Assembly: GCF_001238275.1 (NCBI RefSeq)
Contig: NZ_LGTB01000046.1
Coordinates: forward strand, 1 to 64,000
Reading direction: 5' to 3'
Source of the DNA: Bradyrhizobium viridifuturi
Lineage (GTDB): Bacteria > Pseudomonadota > Alphaproteobacteria > Rhizobiales > Xanthobacteraceae
Length of the DNA: 64,000 nucleotides
Below, one piece after another: positions 26,458 through 34,793 of the stretch. A model generated the notes under the pieces. That model was given only the letters and a program-made list of their open reading frames with translations, was not told where the DNA came from and made no database searches. How positions within the stretch are numbered: position 1 is the first letter of the stretch; every line of letters begins with the position of its first letter. The position numbers were made by a program, and so were the translations under genes.

Positions 26458-26498
26458 TATCCCCCGGGGAGGATCATAGGTATCCTCCCGGGAGGATA
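26458..26498. promoter_or_regulatory. Tandem CsoR/RcnR-type operators
   Basis: Site 2 (26481-26498) is a perfect 18-bp palindrome, TATCCTCCCGGGAGGATA. Site 1 (26458-26475) matches it at 15 of 18 positions, and the two start 23 bp apart, about two helical turns. A GC tract flanked by AT inverted ends is the operator style of the CsoR/RcnR/FrmR family. The sites sit directly upstream of such a gene (ATG at 26510), so autoregulation is very likely. The divergent operon may also be controlled. Confidence 0.75.
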
Positions 26499-26509
26499 GG
26501 GAGAACCAT

Positions 26510-26779
26510 ATGTCCGACGACCACCCGCATGCCGCGATTGCCCGACGCCTGAAGCGCGCCAACGGCCATCTCGAGACCATCGTCGAGATGATCGAGCAGG
26601 GTAAGCCATGCGCCCAGATCGCCCAGCAATTGCAGGCGGTGGAGAGTGCGATCGAGAGCGCCAAGAAGGCGCTGATCCACGATCACATCGGTCACAGCCT
26701 GGAGGACACGCTGAAGGCATCCGGCCCCAAGGGCCGTAACGTGCTGCGCGATTTCCGGCTGATCGCGAAGTATCTGTGA
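26510..26779 (+). CDS. Metal-sensing transcriptional repressor, CsoR/RcnR/FrmR family
   Basis: 89-residue all-helical repressor. KRANGHLETIVEMIEQGKPCAQIAQQLQAV holds the conserved cysteine (about residue 36). KKALIHDHIGHSLED supplies histidines at the positions used by RcnR or FrmR (one equivalent to His60, another nearby). The second CsoR cysteine is absent, so Cu(I) sensing of the strict CsoR type is unlikely; Ni/Co or formaldehyde-type ligands are possible. Its own promoter carries two matching palindromes. The divergent operon encodes a NRAMP-related transporter, pointing to a metal function. Confidence 0.88.
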   Translation: MSDDHPHAAIARRLKRANGHLETIVEMIEQGKPCAQIAQQLQAVESAIESAKKALIHDHIGHSLEDTLKASGPKGRNVLRDFRLIAKYL

Positions 26780-26812
26780 GCCGCGTCGGGATGTCGCGAG
26801 CCGACGAAGGTT

Positions 26813-26842
26813 GACCCGCCCGGGGGGATCGCCGGACGGGTC
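26813..26842 (+). terminator. Hairpin after the metal-sensor gene
   Basis: GACCCGCCCGG (26813-26823) pairs with CCGGACGGGTC (26832-26842) with one mismatch and an 8-base loop. It begins 34 bases after the stop codon. No U-run follows. Confidence 0.5.
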
Positions 26843-26912
26843 GGTTGCGACACGGGGTGGATGAGGACCCGTGCCGAACGCAGGATCCGCAGCCTTTAGA
26901 AAAAACCGTCGA

Positions 26913-27176
26913 TCAGTAGCAGGTGCGCACGCGGCCGATGTAGTTGCCGTAGGCGTCGAACTGGCGCACCCAGCCGCAGCGGCGATAGCCGTTGTAGTAG
27001 TAGCCGTCGCTGGCCGCGATCGCGCTGCCGACAACGGCGGCGCCGACGAGGCCCGCGCCAACGCCCCAGCCCCAGCCATAGGGCTTGGCTTCGGCCTGCG
27101 ACGTGGTGGATGCGATGGTGCCGGTCACGGCGAGCGCGGTGAGGGCGAGGGCGGCGAACTTGGTCTTGATCGACAT
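26913..27176 (-). CDS. Small secreted protein with glycine-rich and cysteine tail
   Basis: 87 residues from the ATG at 27176 (GGAG eight bases upstream). The signal peptide MSIKTKFAALALTALAVTG is cleaved near SQAEA. Then come a Gly/Ala-rich hydrophobic segment (GWGWGVGAGLVGAAVVGSAIAA) and a tail RRCGWVRQFDAYGNYIGRVRTCY with two cysteines. It belongs to a widespread rhizobial class of short exported proteins ending R-x-C-Y. Function unknown; probably periplasmic or envelope-associated. Confidence 0.75.
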   Translation of the reverse strand: MSIKTKFAALALTALAVTGTIASTTSQAEAKPYGWGWGVGAGLVGAAVVGSAIAASDGYYYNGYRRCGWVRQFDAYGNYIGRVRTCY

Positions 27177-27323
27177 GGAAAACTCCATCCTGTTTGAGCG
27201 CGGCGCCGGTGTGGTCCGCATGCCCGTTGGACGGAGGCTGTCCGGTTCCGGTTCGAAGGCCGGCCGGGAAATATGGTTTCGTCGATTGTTTCGTCGCCTC
27301 GACCAGGACGAAGGAATTCCCGG

Positions 27324-28132
27324 TCAGTTGTCCGCGAATACGCCCGGATCGAACCTGTCGACGTCGGCAAGCAGCTCGCAGAATGCGCGCGCACCGTGCT
27401 CGATCAGCTTCTCGCCCTTGTCGGCCGAAGCTTGGTGGCGTCGCCGATCGCGCCGCTTGGATTGAGGTCCTGCGCCTGCCAGGCGAACGGCGCCGGCCGC
27501 TGGGTCGACAGAATGCGATGATCCTTCTCGATCTGCACGCTCGCGGGCTTGAAGTCCGCGATCGCATCCTTGCGCACATGTTGCGGATATTTCGCCAGCA
27601 TGATCGAGGTCTCGACCGCGCCGCCGTGGATGCCGTGGCGCAGTTCGTCGGCATCGAACAACCCGTCGGGCGTGCCGAAGCGCGACCAGCTCGTGGTGAC
27701 CACGAGCATCTTGTGCTGCGCGCGCAGATCCTGCGCCACCAGTTGCATGGCGGCGGAGTTGCCGCCATGGCTGGTCACGATCACGAGCTTCCTGATCCCG
27801 GCGCGTGCAACGCTCTCGCCGAGCGCCATCCAGCTCTTCAGCGCCACCTCGGTCGGCAGCGTCAGCGTGCCCGGAAAATCGATGTGCTCGGTGGAGATGC
27901 CGACCGGCTGCAGGGGCAGGAACGTCGCCGGGGTGGTAGCCGGCAGCAGCGCCTGTACCCGCGCCAGATACGCCTCGCCGATCATGACGTCGGTTCCAAG
28001 CGGCAGATGCGGCCCGTGCTGCTCGGTTGCGGCCAGCGGCAGCACCGCGATCCAGCGCGCGGCCGCGCCCTTGGCGATATCGGGCCAATGGATGGCGGTC
28101 CAGTCACGGGGCGGAAGCGTCGAGGTCATCAA
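27324..28132 (-). CDS. Creatininase family amidohydrolase, frameshifted near the C terminus
   Basis: About 269 residues. Creatininase-fold metal ligands are visible in LPLAATEQHGPHLPLGTDVMIGEA (Glu, His, Asp) and VTSHGGNSAAMQLVAQDL (His). The family hydrolyses cyclic or linear amides such as creatinine or formamide intermediates of flavin and mycofactocin biosynthesis. The frame breaks at about 27431: one extra base converts the end to ATKASADKGEKLIEHGARAFCELLADVDRF, a normal family C terminus with stop at 27324. It is divergent from a NitT/TauT-type ABC importer, suggesting that the importer brings in its amide substrate or a product of it; this link is inferred. Confidence 0.82.
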
Positions 28133-28274
28133 GCCGGTCGTTTCAATACAAGCGTTTCATTGGATGGATTTGCAGGCTAGTTTGTTTAACATCAGTGGGG
28201 CGTCCGCGTCTCCGGGCGCGGTCCACGTCTTCCCACCTTCCATCATGGGCCATAATGTCAGACGGAGTCCAACC

Positions 28275-29312
28275 ATGATCCGGGCCTTTTTGCCGCGAGC
28301 GTTAACCACGAGCCTGCTGGCCGTCGCCCTCAGCGTTTCCGCCTGTCTTTGCCCGGCGCGGGCGCAGGACAAGACTTTGGACAAGGTCTCGTTCGGCACC
28401 AATTGGGTCGCCGAGGGCGAGCATGGCGGGTTCTTCCAGGCGCTCGCCGACGGCACCTACAAGAAATACGGCCTCGACGTCACCATCGTGCCCGGCGGCC
28501 CCAACGAGAACAACCGCATGCTCCTGATCGCGGGCAAGCTCGACTTCTTCATGAGCGCGAACTCGCTGCAGACCTTCGACGCGGTCACCAACAACGTACC
28601 GCTGGTCGCTGTCGCGACCATGTTCCAGAAGGACCCGCAGGTCTTCCTGACCCACCCGGAGGTCAAGGTCGGCAAGATCGAGGACCTGAAGCCGCTCACG
28701 CTGCTGATCTCGAAGGAAGGCATCACCAGCTACTTCCAGTGGCTGAAATCCGAATACGGCTTCGACGAGAACAAGGTGAAGCCCTACACCTTCAACCCGC
28801 AGCCCTTCATCGTGAACAAGCAGACGGCCATGCAGGGCTATGTCACGTCAGAGCCCTTTGCGGTCGAGAAGGCCGCCGGCTTCAAGCCGAACGTGCTGCT
28901 GCTCGCCGATTATGGCTTCAACTCCTATTCGACGTTGATCGAGACCCGCCGCGATCTGGTCGACAAGAAGCCGGACCTGGTGCAGCGCTTCGTCGATGCC
29001 TCGATTGTCGGCTGGTACAATTACGTCTACGGCGACAATTCGGCCGGCAATGCGATGATCAAGAAGCTCAATCCCGACATGAACGACGAACTGCTGGCCT
29101 ATTGCGTCGCCAAGATGCGCGAGTACGGCATCGTCGATTCCGGCGACTCCATCAAGAACGGCATCGGCGCCATGACCGATGAGCGGATGGCGAGCTTCTT
29201 CGACAAGATGGTGCGCGCCGGCGTGGTCAAGAGCACCATCGACTATCGCCAGGGCTATACGCTGCGCTTCGTCAACAAGGCGGTCGGCGTCGAGCTCCGG
29301 CCGAAGAACTGA
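28275..29312 (+). CDS. ABC transporter substrate-binding protein, NitT/TauT (NMT1/THI5-like) family
   Basis: 345 residues from the ATG at 28275 (GGAG upstream; the long in-frame extension before it has no ribosome site). The signal peptide is cleaved near CPARAQ. The fold motif begins VSFGTNWVAEGEHGGFFQALADGTYKKYGLDVTIVPGGPNEN, as in binding proteins for taurine, nitrate, pyrimidine precursors or aromatic sulfonates. It is first gene of a tight operon with its ATPase and permease. The ligand is unknown; the neighbours (creatininase, hydroxyacid dehydrogenase) suggest an organic nitrogen compound. Confidence 0.9.
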   Translation: MIRAFLPRALTTSLLAVALSVSACLCPARAQDKTLDKVSFGTNWVAEGEHGGFFQALADGTYKKYGLDVTIVPGGPNENNRMLLIAGKLDFFMSANSLQTFDAVTNNVPLVAVATMFQKDPQVFLTHPEVKVGKIEDLKPLTLLISKEGITSYFQWLKSEYGFDENKVKPYTFNPQPFIVNKQTAMQGYVTSEPFAVEKAAGFKPNVLLLADYGFNSYSTLIETRRDLVDKKPDLVQRFVDASIVGWYNYVYGDNSAGNAMIKKLNPDMNDELLAYCVAKMREYGIVDSGDSIKNGIGAMTDERMASFFDKMVRAGVVKSTIDYRQGYTLRFVNKAVGVELRPKN

Positions 29313-29327
29313 CGGCCGGAAGTCGCG

Positions 29328-30131
29328 ATGGCCGAGCCTGCGTTGTCTGGATCTGGCGCCGGGTCAGCGGTGCGCCTGCGCGCCGTCACCAAGACCTATG
29401 ACAGCGGTGTTATGGCGCTCGGGCCGCTCGACCTCGACGTCCTGCAAGGCGAGTTCATCTCGCTGCTCGGGCCGTCCGGTTGCGGCAAATCCACCGCGCT
29501 GCGAATTATCGCAGGCCTCGCCGCACCGAGCGCCGGCACGGTCGAGCTCGCGCATCACGGCAGCGAGCGGCGCGGCAGCCACAGGATCGGCTTTGTGTTC
29601 CAGGAGCCGACCCTGATGCCGTGGGCCACCGTGCGCGACAATGTCCGCCTGCCGTTGAAGCTCGCCCGTGCGCCGGCGACCGACGCCGAAATGCGCATCG
29701 ATGCTGCGCTCGATCAGGTCGGGCTGGCGGAGTTCGCCGGCGCCTATCCGCGCGAATTGTCCGGCGGCATGAAGATGCGGGTGTCGCTGGCGCGCGCGCT
29801 GGTGACCGATCCCGACATCCTCTTGATGGACGAGCCGTTCGCGGCGCTCGACGAGATCACGCGCTTTCGTCTCAACAACGATCTGCTGTCGCTGTGGCGC
29901 GACTTGCACAAGACCGTCATCTTCGTGACGCACTCGGTGTTCGAATCGGTCTATCTCTCCCAGCGCGTGATCGTGATGACGGCGCGCCCGGGCCGGATCG
30001 GTGCCGAGTTTCGCATTACCTCGCCGGAGCCGCGCGGCGAGGAGTTCCGCACCTCGGCCGAATATGCCGCGTTCTGTCGCGAGGTCTCCCATGCGCTGGC
30101 GCCATCCTATGCGGGGCAGGCGGGCGCATGA
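29328..30131 (+). CDS. ABC transporter ATP-binding protein, TauB/SsuB type
   Basis: 267 residues. Walker A GPSGCGKSTALRIIAG (about residue 48), Q-loop VFQEPTLMPW, signature LSGGMKMRVSLARAL, Walker B ILLMDEPFAALDE and the switch histidine in VIFVTHSVFES are all intact. It energises the importer formed with the permease whose start overlaps its stop (ATGA). Cytosolic face of the inner membrane. Confidence 0.95.
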   Translation: MAEPALSGSGAGSAVRLRAVTKTYDSGVMALGPLDLDVLQGEFISLLGPSGCGKSTALRIIAGLAAPSAGTVELAHHGSERRGSHRIGFVFQEPTLMPWATVRDNVRLPLKLARAPATDAEMRIDAALDQVGLAEFAGAYPRELSGGMKMRVSLARALVTDPDILLMDEPFAALDEITRFRLNNDLLSLWRDLHKTVIFVTHSVFESVYLSQRVIVMTARPGRIGAEFRITSPEPRGEEFRTSAEYAAFCREVSHALAPSYAGQAGA

Positions 30132-30916
30132 AGTCTCCGCACGACCTCATCCGCTTTCTGCTTCCCGTCGCGGTGTTTGCCGCGGGGCTCGTGCTCTGGG
30201 AAGCGATCGTCCGCGCCTATGGCATCCAGCCCTACGTGCTGCCGAGCCCGTTCCTGGTGCTGAAGACGCTGGTTGCGGATTGGTCGATCCTGTCGCAATC
30301 GCTCGGCGTCACGCTCCTGACCACGCTCGAAGGCTTCGTCGCCGCCGCGATCGGCGGCGTGGTGCTGGCGCTGTTGTTCAACCAGTCGAAATGGCTGGAA
30401 TATTCGCTGTTTCCCTATGCGGTGGTGCTTCAGGTCACGCCCGTGATCGCGATCGCGCCGCTGCTGCTGATCTATCTGCAGCAGCAGACCGCGGTGATCG
30501 TCTGCGCCTGGATCGTGGCGTTCTTTCCGGTGCTGTCGAACACCACGCTCGGGCTCAACTCGGTCGATCGCAACCTCGCCGGATTGTTTCAACTTTATGG
30601 CGCATCCAGGCTGAAGACGTTGCTGTTCCTGAAGTTGCCGGCCGCGCTGCCCTATATTCTCGGCGGCCTGCGCATCGCCGGCGGGCTGTCGCTGATCGGC
30701 GCCGTGGTCGCGGAGATCGCGGCGGGCAGTGCCGGTGCCGGCTCGGGGCTCGCATTCCGGATCGCTGAATCAGGCTACCGGCTGAATATTCCCCGCATGT
30801 TTGCAGCACTTCTGCTGCTATCGCTGGCCGGGATTGTCATCTATGGGGTGCTGGCGCTAGTTTCGCACCTCTTGTTGCGGCGTTGGCATGAAAGCGCGTT
30901 AGGAAAGGACAGTTGA
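30128..30916 (+). CDS. ABC transporter permease, NitT/TauT family
   Basis: 262 residues and about six membrane helices, starting at 30128 and overlapping the ATPase stop by four bases. The EAA-type coupling loop is GASRLKTLLFLKLPAALPYILGGLRIAGGLSLIGAVVAE, the standard sequence of this family. It forms the channel (probably homodimeric) for the solute delivered by the 28275-29312 binding protein. Its stop shares one base with the next start. Confidence 0.93.
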   Translation: MKSPHDLIRFLLPVAVFAAGLVLWEAIVRAYGIQPYVLPSPFLVLKTLVADWSILSQSLGVTLLTTLEGFVAAAIGGVVLALLFNQSKWLEYSLFPYAVVLQVTPVIAIAPLLLIYLQQQTAVIVCAWIVAFFPVLSNTTLGLNSVDRNLAGLFQLYGASRLKTLLFLKLPAALPYILGGLRIAGGLSLIGAVVAEIAAGSAGAGSGLAFRIAESGYRLNIPRMFAALLLLSLAGIVIYGVLALVSHLLLRRWHESALGKDS

Positions 30917-31899
30917 TGGCCCCGATTTCTTCCGAAAAGATCGATCTCTTGATCTATGGACCTGTCAGGCCAATCCTCGAAAACGGCTTTTCCGACCAAT
31001 ACGTGCTGCACAAGGCCGAGAGCCGCGGCGACCTCGAGCGCCTGACGCCGGACACGATGGCCAAGATCCGCGGCATCGCCGTCACCTATCACACGATGGC
31101 GACCGACAAGACCGCGATGGCGCTGTTTCCCAAGCTGGAGATCGTCGGCAGCTTCGGCGTCGGCTACGACCACGTCGATTCCGCCTATGCGCGCGATCAC
31201 AATATCGTGGTCACCAACACGCCCGACGTGCTGACCGAGGAGGTCGCCGACGTCGCGATGGGGCTCTTGATCGCGACCTTGCGCGAATTCGTCAAGGCCG
31301 ACCGCTACGTGCGCTCCGGCCTGTGGCAGACCCAGAATTATCCGCTCAGCGTAGGCTCGCTGCGCGACCGCAAGATCGGCATCGTCGGCATGGGCCGCAT
31401 CGGCCAGGCGATCGGGCGGCGACTCGAGGCTTCGCGGGTGCCGGTGTCCTATCACTCGCGCAATCCGTCCAAGGACGTTTCCTATAAGCACTATCCCGAT
31501 CTGATCGAGATGGCGAAGGCGGTCGACACCCTGATCATCATCGTGCCGGGTGGTGCCTCGACCGCGAAGATGATCAATGCCGACGTCTTGAAGGCGCTCG
31601 GCCCGCGCGGCGTACTGATCAATGTCGCGCGCGGCTCCGTGGTCGACGAGCCGGCGCTGGTCGCGGCGCTGAAATCCGGCACCATTCTCGCCGCCGGCCT
31701 CGACGTGTTCGCGGCCGAGCCGAACGTGCCGGACGAATTGAAGGCGATGCAGAACGTCGTGCTGCTGCCGCATATCGGCTCGGCCTCGGTGGTGACGCGC
31801 AACGCGATGGACCAGCTCGTGGTCGACAACATCAAGAACTGGTTCGCCGGCAAGCCGCCGCTGACGCCGGTCGCCGAAACGCCGGTGAAGGATCGCTGA
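30916..31899 (+). CDS. D-isomer specific 2-hydroxyacid dehydrogenase (hydroxypyruvate/glyoxylate reductase-like)
   Basis: 327 residues. The NAD(P)-binding motif is GIVGMGRIGQAIGRRLE, and the catalytic Arg, Glu and His are in NVARGSVVDEPAL, DVFAAEPNVP and LLPHIGSAS. It reduces a 2-keto acid or oxidises a D-2-hydroxy acid in the cytosol. Start at the ATG at 30916, one base overlapping the permease stop, with AGGAAAGGAC upstream. The one-base overlaps on both sides place it firmly in the ABC importer operon, so it probably processes the imported compound or its breakdown product. Confidence 0.9.
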   Translation: MAPISSEKIDLLIYGPVRPILENGFSDQYVLHKAESRGDLERLTPDTMAKIRGIAVTYHTMATDKTAMALFPKLEIVGSFGVGYDHVDSAYARDHNIVVTNTPDVLTEEVADVAMGLLIATLREFVKADRYVRSGLWQTQNYPLSVGSLRDRKIGIVGMGRIGQAIGRRLEASRVPVSYHSRNPSKDVSYKHYPDLIEMAKAVDTLIIIVPGGASTAKMINADVLKALGPRGVLINVARGSVVDEPALVAALKSGTILAAGLDVFAAEPNVPDELKAMQNVVLLPHIGSASVVTRNAMDQLVVDNIKNWFAGKPPLTPVAETPVKDR

Positions 31900-32594
31900 T
31901 GGCATTGTCCCGCTTCAGCGTCGTGCTGTGTCTGCTGCTGGCCGTGTGCGGTCCGGCCGCAGCGCAGGACGTCACGACGTTGAAGAAGGACATGATCGGG
32001 CAGTGGGAGCTCGCCACCACCGAGCGCAGCAAGACCTGCGTCGTGACGCTGAAGAGCGACGCGACGCCGCAAGGCTTCAAGCTCGAGCTCGAGCCGGCCT
32101 GCGCCGCCGCGCTGCCCTTCACAAAGGACATCACCGGCTGGAGCATCAAGGGCCTCGGCGACATCGTGCGGCTGCACAACGCGGCGGGCGAGGCGGTGAT
32201 CGATTTCACCGAGGTCGAGACCGGCATCTTCGAGGGCATGCGTACCAACGAGGGCGTCTACATCCTGCAGAATCTCGCCGCCGCCCGCTCGCTCGCCAAG
32301 TCGATGGACCAGATGATCGGCGACTGGTCGATGGTCCGCGGCAACGGCCAGGCGATCTGCGCGCTGGTGCTGACCAACACCGACGCCGGCAACGACAATT
32401 TCCAGGTGTTCATGAAGGGCAAATGCGATCCCGCGGTCGCGGCCTTCAATCCGACGCTGTGGCGGCTCGACCACGGCCAGATGATCCTGATGTCGCCCAA
32501 GGGCGAGAGCTGGCAGTTCGAGGCTGACGACAACGCCCAGTGGCGCCGCGTCCCCGACAGCGCCGACCCGCTGATCATGCTGCGGGAGCAGTGA
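31899..32594 (+). CDS. Exported protein with two AprI/Inh metalloprotease-inhibitor domains
   Basis: 231 residues. A signal peptide (cleavage near AAAQD) precedes two similar beta-barrel repeats, the first starting MIGQWELATTERSKTCVVTL (about residue 32) and the second MIGDWSMVRGNGQAICALVL (about 140). Each has the G-x-W and two-cysteine pattern of the Inh family, which in Pseudomonas and Serratia blocks secreted serralysin metalloproteases in the periplasm. A double-domain form is unusual. It is last in the importer operon (one-base overlap). No protease gene is near, so inhibition may not be its function. Confidence 0.75.
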   Translation: MALSRFSVVLCLLLAVCGPAAAQDVTTLKKDMIGQWELATTERSKTCVVTLKSDATPQGFKLELEPACAAALPFTKDITGWSIKGLGDIVRLHNAAGEAVIDFTEVETGIFEGMRTNEGVYILQNLAAARSLAKSMDQMIGDWSMVRGNGQAICALVLTNTDAGNDNFQVFMKGKCDPAVAAFNPTLWRLDHGQMILMSPKGESWQFEADDNAQWRRVPDSADPLIMLREQ

Positions 32595-32958
32595 GGGGGC
32601 TGACGAATGTCACTTCCCCCGCATGCGGCACTTGCGGGCGAACGGGCTTGCACGATTTCGGAATATTGGAAATTTATCCCTGATTTGCCCAACGTGTCAA
32701 GTTGCCGGGGCGAACGTCAGTAGCTGGCAGCCTCCTTTGCATGAGGTTGTTTTCGATATTTTTGGCCCCGCGCATCCGCGGCGGTCGCGGCCGGAGAGGG
32801 CGCCACCGATCCGGCGGCAGTTTGCCCTGTTCCGCGGTCCGCCCCGAAAATAATTCCCGTCCCCATGTCGATCCGGTCCGGCCCGGATCGTCGTCCCCTA
32901 TAGCGAGCCGGTTTTGCGGCGGTCATCGTCGCTTCTCGCCCAAAACAGGAGTTTTCCG
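32595..32958. other. Intergenic region before the YCII gene
   Basis: 364 bases. Small open frames on both strands have atypical composition and no ribosome sites. The stretch at 32640-32710 (TTGCCCAACGTGTCAAG) resembles intergenic sequence that I recall being repeated in Bradyrhizobium, but I cannot confirm it. The promoter of the YCII gene must lie here. Confidence 0.35.
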
Positions 32959-33360
32959 ATGCGGTTCATGTACATCGTCACCTCGTCCCAGCCCCCGCGG
33001 CCGCCGACGCCGGCCCTGATGGAGGCGATGGGCAAGCTCGCCGAGCGGGAAATCAAGGCCGGCCGCATGATAGACACCGGCGGCCTGCTGCCGGTCGCGA
33101 TGGGTGCCCAGGTCCGCATCACCGACGGCAAGCTCAATGTGATCGATGGGCCGTTCATCGAGACCAAGGAGATGATCGGCGGCTACGCGATCTTCGAGCT
33201 GCGCAACAAGGAAGAGGCGGTGGCGGCCGCGGTGGAGTTCATGCAACTGCACAAGGAGCACATGCCCGGTTGGGACGGCACCTGCGAGGTGCGCCCCTTT
33301 GCCACCCCGGGCGCGACGGCGCCTGCCAGGTCGATGTGTCCGCCGTCGCTTGATGCGTAG
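32959..33360 (+). CDS. YCII-related (DGPF) domain protein
   Basis: 133 residues from the ATG at 32959 (AGGAG upstream). The YCII fold is shown by MRFMYIVTSS at the start, AGRMIDTGGLLP, and VIDGPFIETKEMIGGYAIFEL, where DGPF gives the family its name. Cytosolic. Its catalytic function is unproven in this subfamily. It lies 80 bases before an ECF sigma factor, the conserved arrangement of ECF42-type systems. Confidence 0.9.
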   Translation: MRFMYIVTSSQPPRPPTPALMEAMGKLAEREIKAGRMIDTGGLLPVAMGAQVRITDGKLNVIDGPFIETKEMIGGYAIFELRNKEEAVAAAVEFMQLHKEHMPGWDGTCEVRPFATPGATAPARSMCPPSLDA

Positions 33361-33440
33361 CGGACAGGGCGTTTTCAGGCGAAGCGGCTTCCGGTTCGCG
33401 TGAAGACAACGCGTGCAAGCGACCATCCAGGTCGGCGGCG

Positions 33441-34724
33441 ATGACGGCCGCCGACATCCAGGCCACGATCCTCGCGGTGTGGCGCATCGAGCAGCCGCGG
33501 CTGATCACCAGCCTGTCGCGGATGCTGCGCGACGTGCCGCTCGCCGAGGATCTGACCCAGGAAGCGCTGGTCGCCGCGCTCGAGCACTGGCCGGCCGACG
33601 GCGTGCCGGAGAAGCCGGGCGCCTGGCTGATGGCGACCGCCAAGCGGCGTGCGCTCGATCACATCAGGCGCAACAGCATGCTGACCGCCAAGCACGGCAT
33701 GCTGGCGCATGATCTGGCGCGGGAGCAGGAGACCATGCCCGATTTCGATTCCGCGCTCGACGACGATATCGGCGACGAATTGCTGCGGCTTATCTTCACC
33801 GCCTGCCATCCGCTGCTGTCGCGCGAGGCCCGCGCCGCGCTGGCGCTGCGCATGATCTGCGGCCTCACCACCGAGGAGATCGCGCGCGCCTTCCTGCAGG
33901 CGGAGGCGACCATCGCCCAGCGCATCGTGCGCGCCAAGCGCACGCTGTCGGACTCAGGTCTTGCCTATGAGACGCCGCGCGGCGCGGAGCTGTCCGAGCG
34001 GCTCGCCTCGGTGCTCGAGGTCGCCTATCTGATCTTCAACGAGGGCTATACCGCGGCGCGCGGCGACGAATGGCTGCGGCCGCAGCTCTGCAACGAGGCG
34101 CTGCGCATCGGCCGCGTGCTGACCTCGATCGCGCCATCGGAGCCGGAGGCGCACGGCCTGCTCGCGCTGATGGAGTTCAACGCCTCGCGGATGGCGGCGC
34201 GCACCGACGCGGCCGGCGAGCCGATCCTGTTGATGGACCAGAACCGTGCGCTGTGGGATCGCCTGCAGATTCGCCGCGGCCGGCTCGCGTTGGCGCGCGC
34301 CCGTGAGCTCGGCGGTGCCGGTGGCTTCTACGCGCTGCAGGCTGCGATCGCCGCCTGTCACGCCGAGGCCGATACGCCTGCCGCGACCGACTGGCGCCGT
34401 ATCGCCGCGCTCTATGGCGATCTCGCCGCGCTGCTCGACTCGCCCGTGATCGAGCTCAACCGCGCGGTTGCGATCGGCATGGCGGAAGGGCCGCAGGCCG
34501 CGCTGGCGATCGTCGACGATCTCGCCGACGAGCCGGCGCTGAAATCCTATCATCTGCTGCCGAGTGTGCGTGGCGATCTGCTGCACCGGCTGAGCCGCTT
34601 CGCGGAGGCGCACACAGCGTTCGAGGCCGCCGCCGCATTGGCCGGCAACGCGCGCGAGCGTGAGTTACTCAAGCGCCGCGCCGCGCTCGCCGCGCGCGCC
34701 GCGCAGGATCATGGCCAGCACTGA
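33441..34724 (+). CDS. RNA polymerase sigma factor, ECF family with long C-terminal extension (ECF42-like)
   Basis: 427 residues. Region 2 is at about 25-90 (AEDLTQEALVAALEHWP) and region 4 at about 130-185 (LTTEEIARAFLQAEATIAQRIVRAKR). Then come some 240 residues of helical, TPR-like extension (LNRAVAIGMAEGPQAALAIVDDL, HLLPSVRGDLLHRLSRFAEAHTAFEAA). This extension and the adjacent YCII gene mark group ECF42, in which the extension replaces an anti-sigma factor in control. No anti-sigma gene is present. Likely target: its own YCII operon. Confidence 0.88.
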   Translation: MTAADIQATILAVWRIEQPRLITSLSRMLRDVPLAEDLTQEALVAALEHWPADGVPEKPGAWLMATAKRRALDHIRRNSMLTAKHGMLAHDLAREQETMPDFDSALDDDIGDELLRLIFTACHPLLSREARAALALRMICGLTTEEIARAFLQAEATIAQRIVRAKRTLSDSGLAYETPRGAELSERLASVLEVAYLIFNEGYTAARGDEWLRPQLCNEALRIGRVLTSIAPSEPEAHGLLALMEFNASRMAARTDAAGEPILLMDQNRALWDRLQIRRGRLALARARELGGAGGFYALQAAIAACHAEADTPAATDWRRIAALYGDLAALLDSPVIELNRAVAIGMAEGPQAALAIVDDLADEPALKSYHLLPSVRGDLLHRLSRFAEAHTAFEAAAALAGNARERELLKRRAALAARAAQDHGQH

Positions 34725-34793
34725 AGGCTTCGCGATTTCGACGTAAAGCGGCGGCATGTTCGAGGCACCGCAACGTGATCGGGAACTGCGACC

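Noticed and set aside
27549..28274. N-terminal extension of the NitT/TauT binding protein
   Set aside because: The region encodes the creatininase on the other strand; the signal peptide and ribosome site fix the start at 28275.
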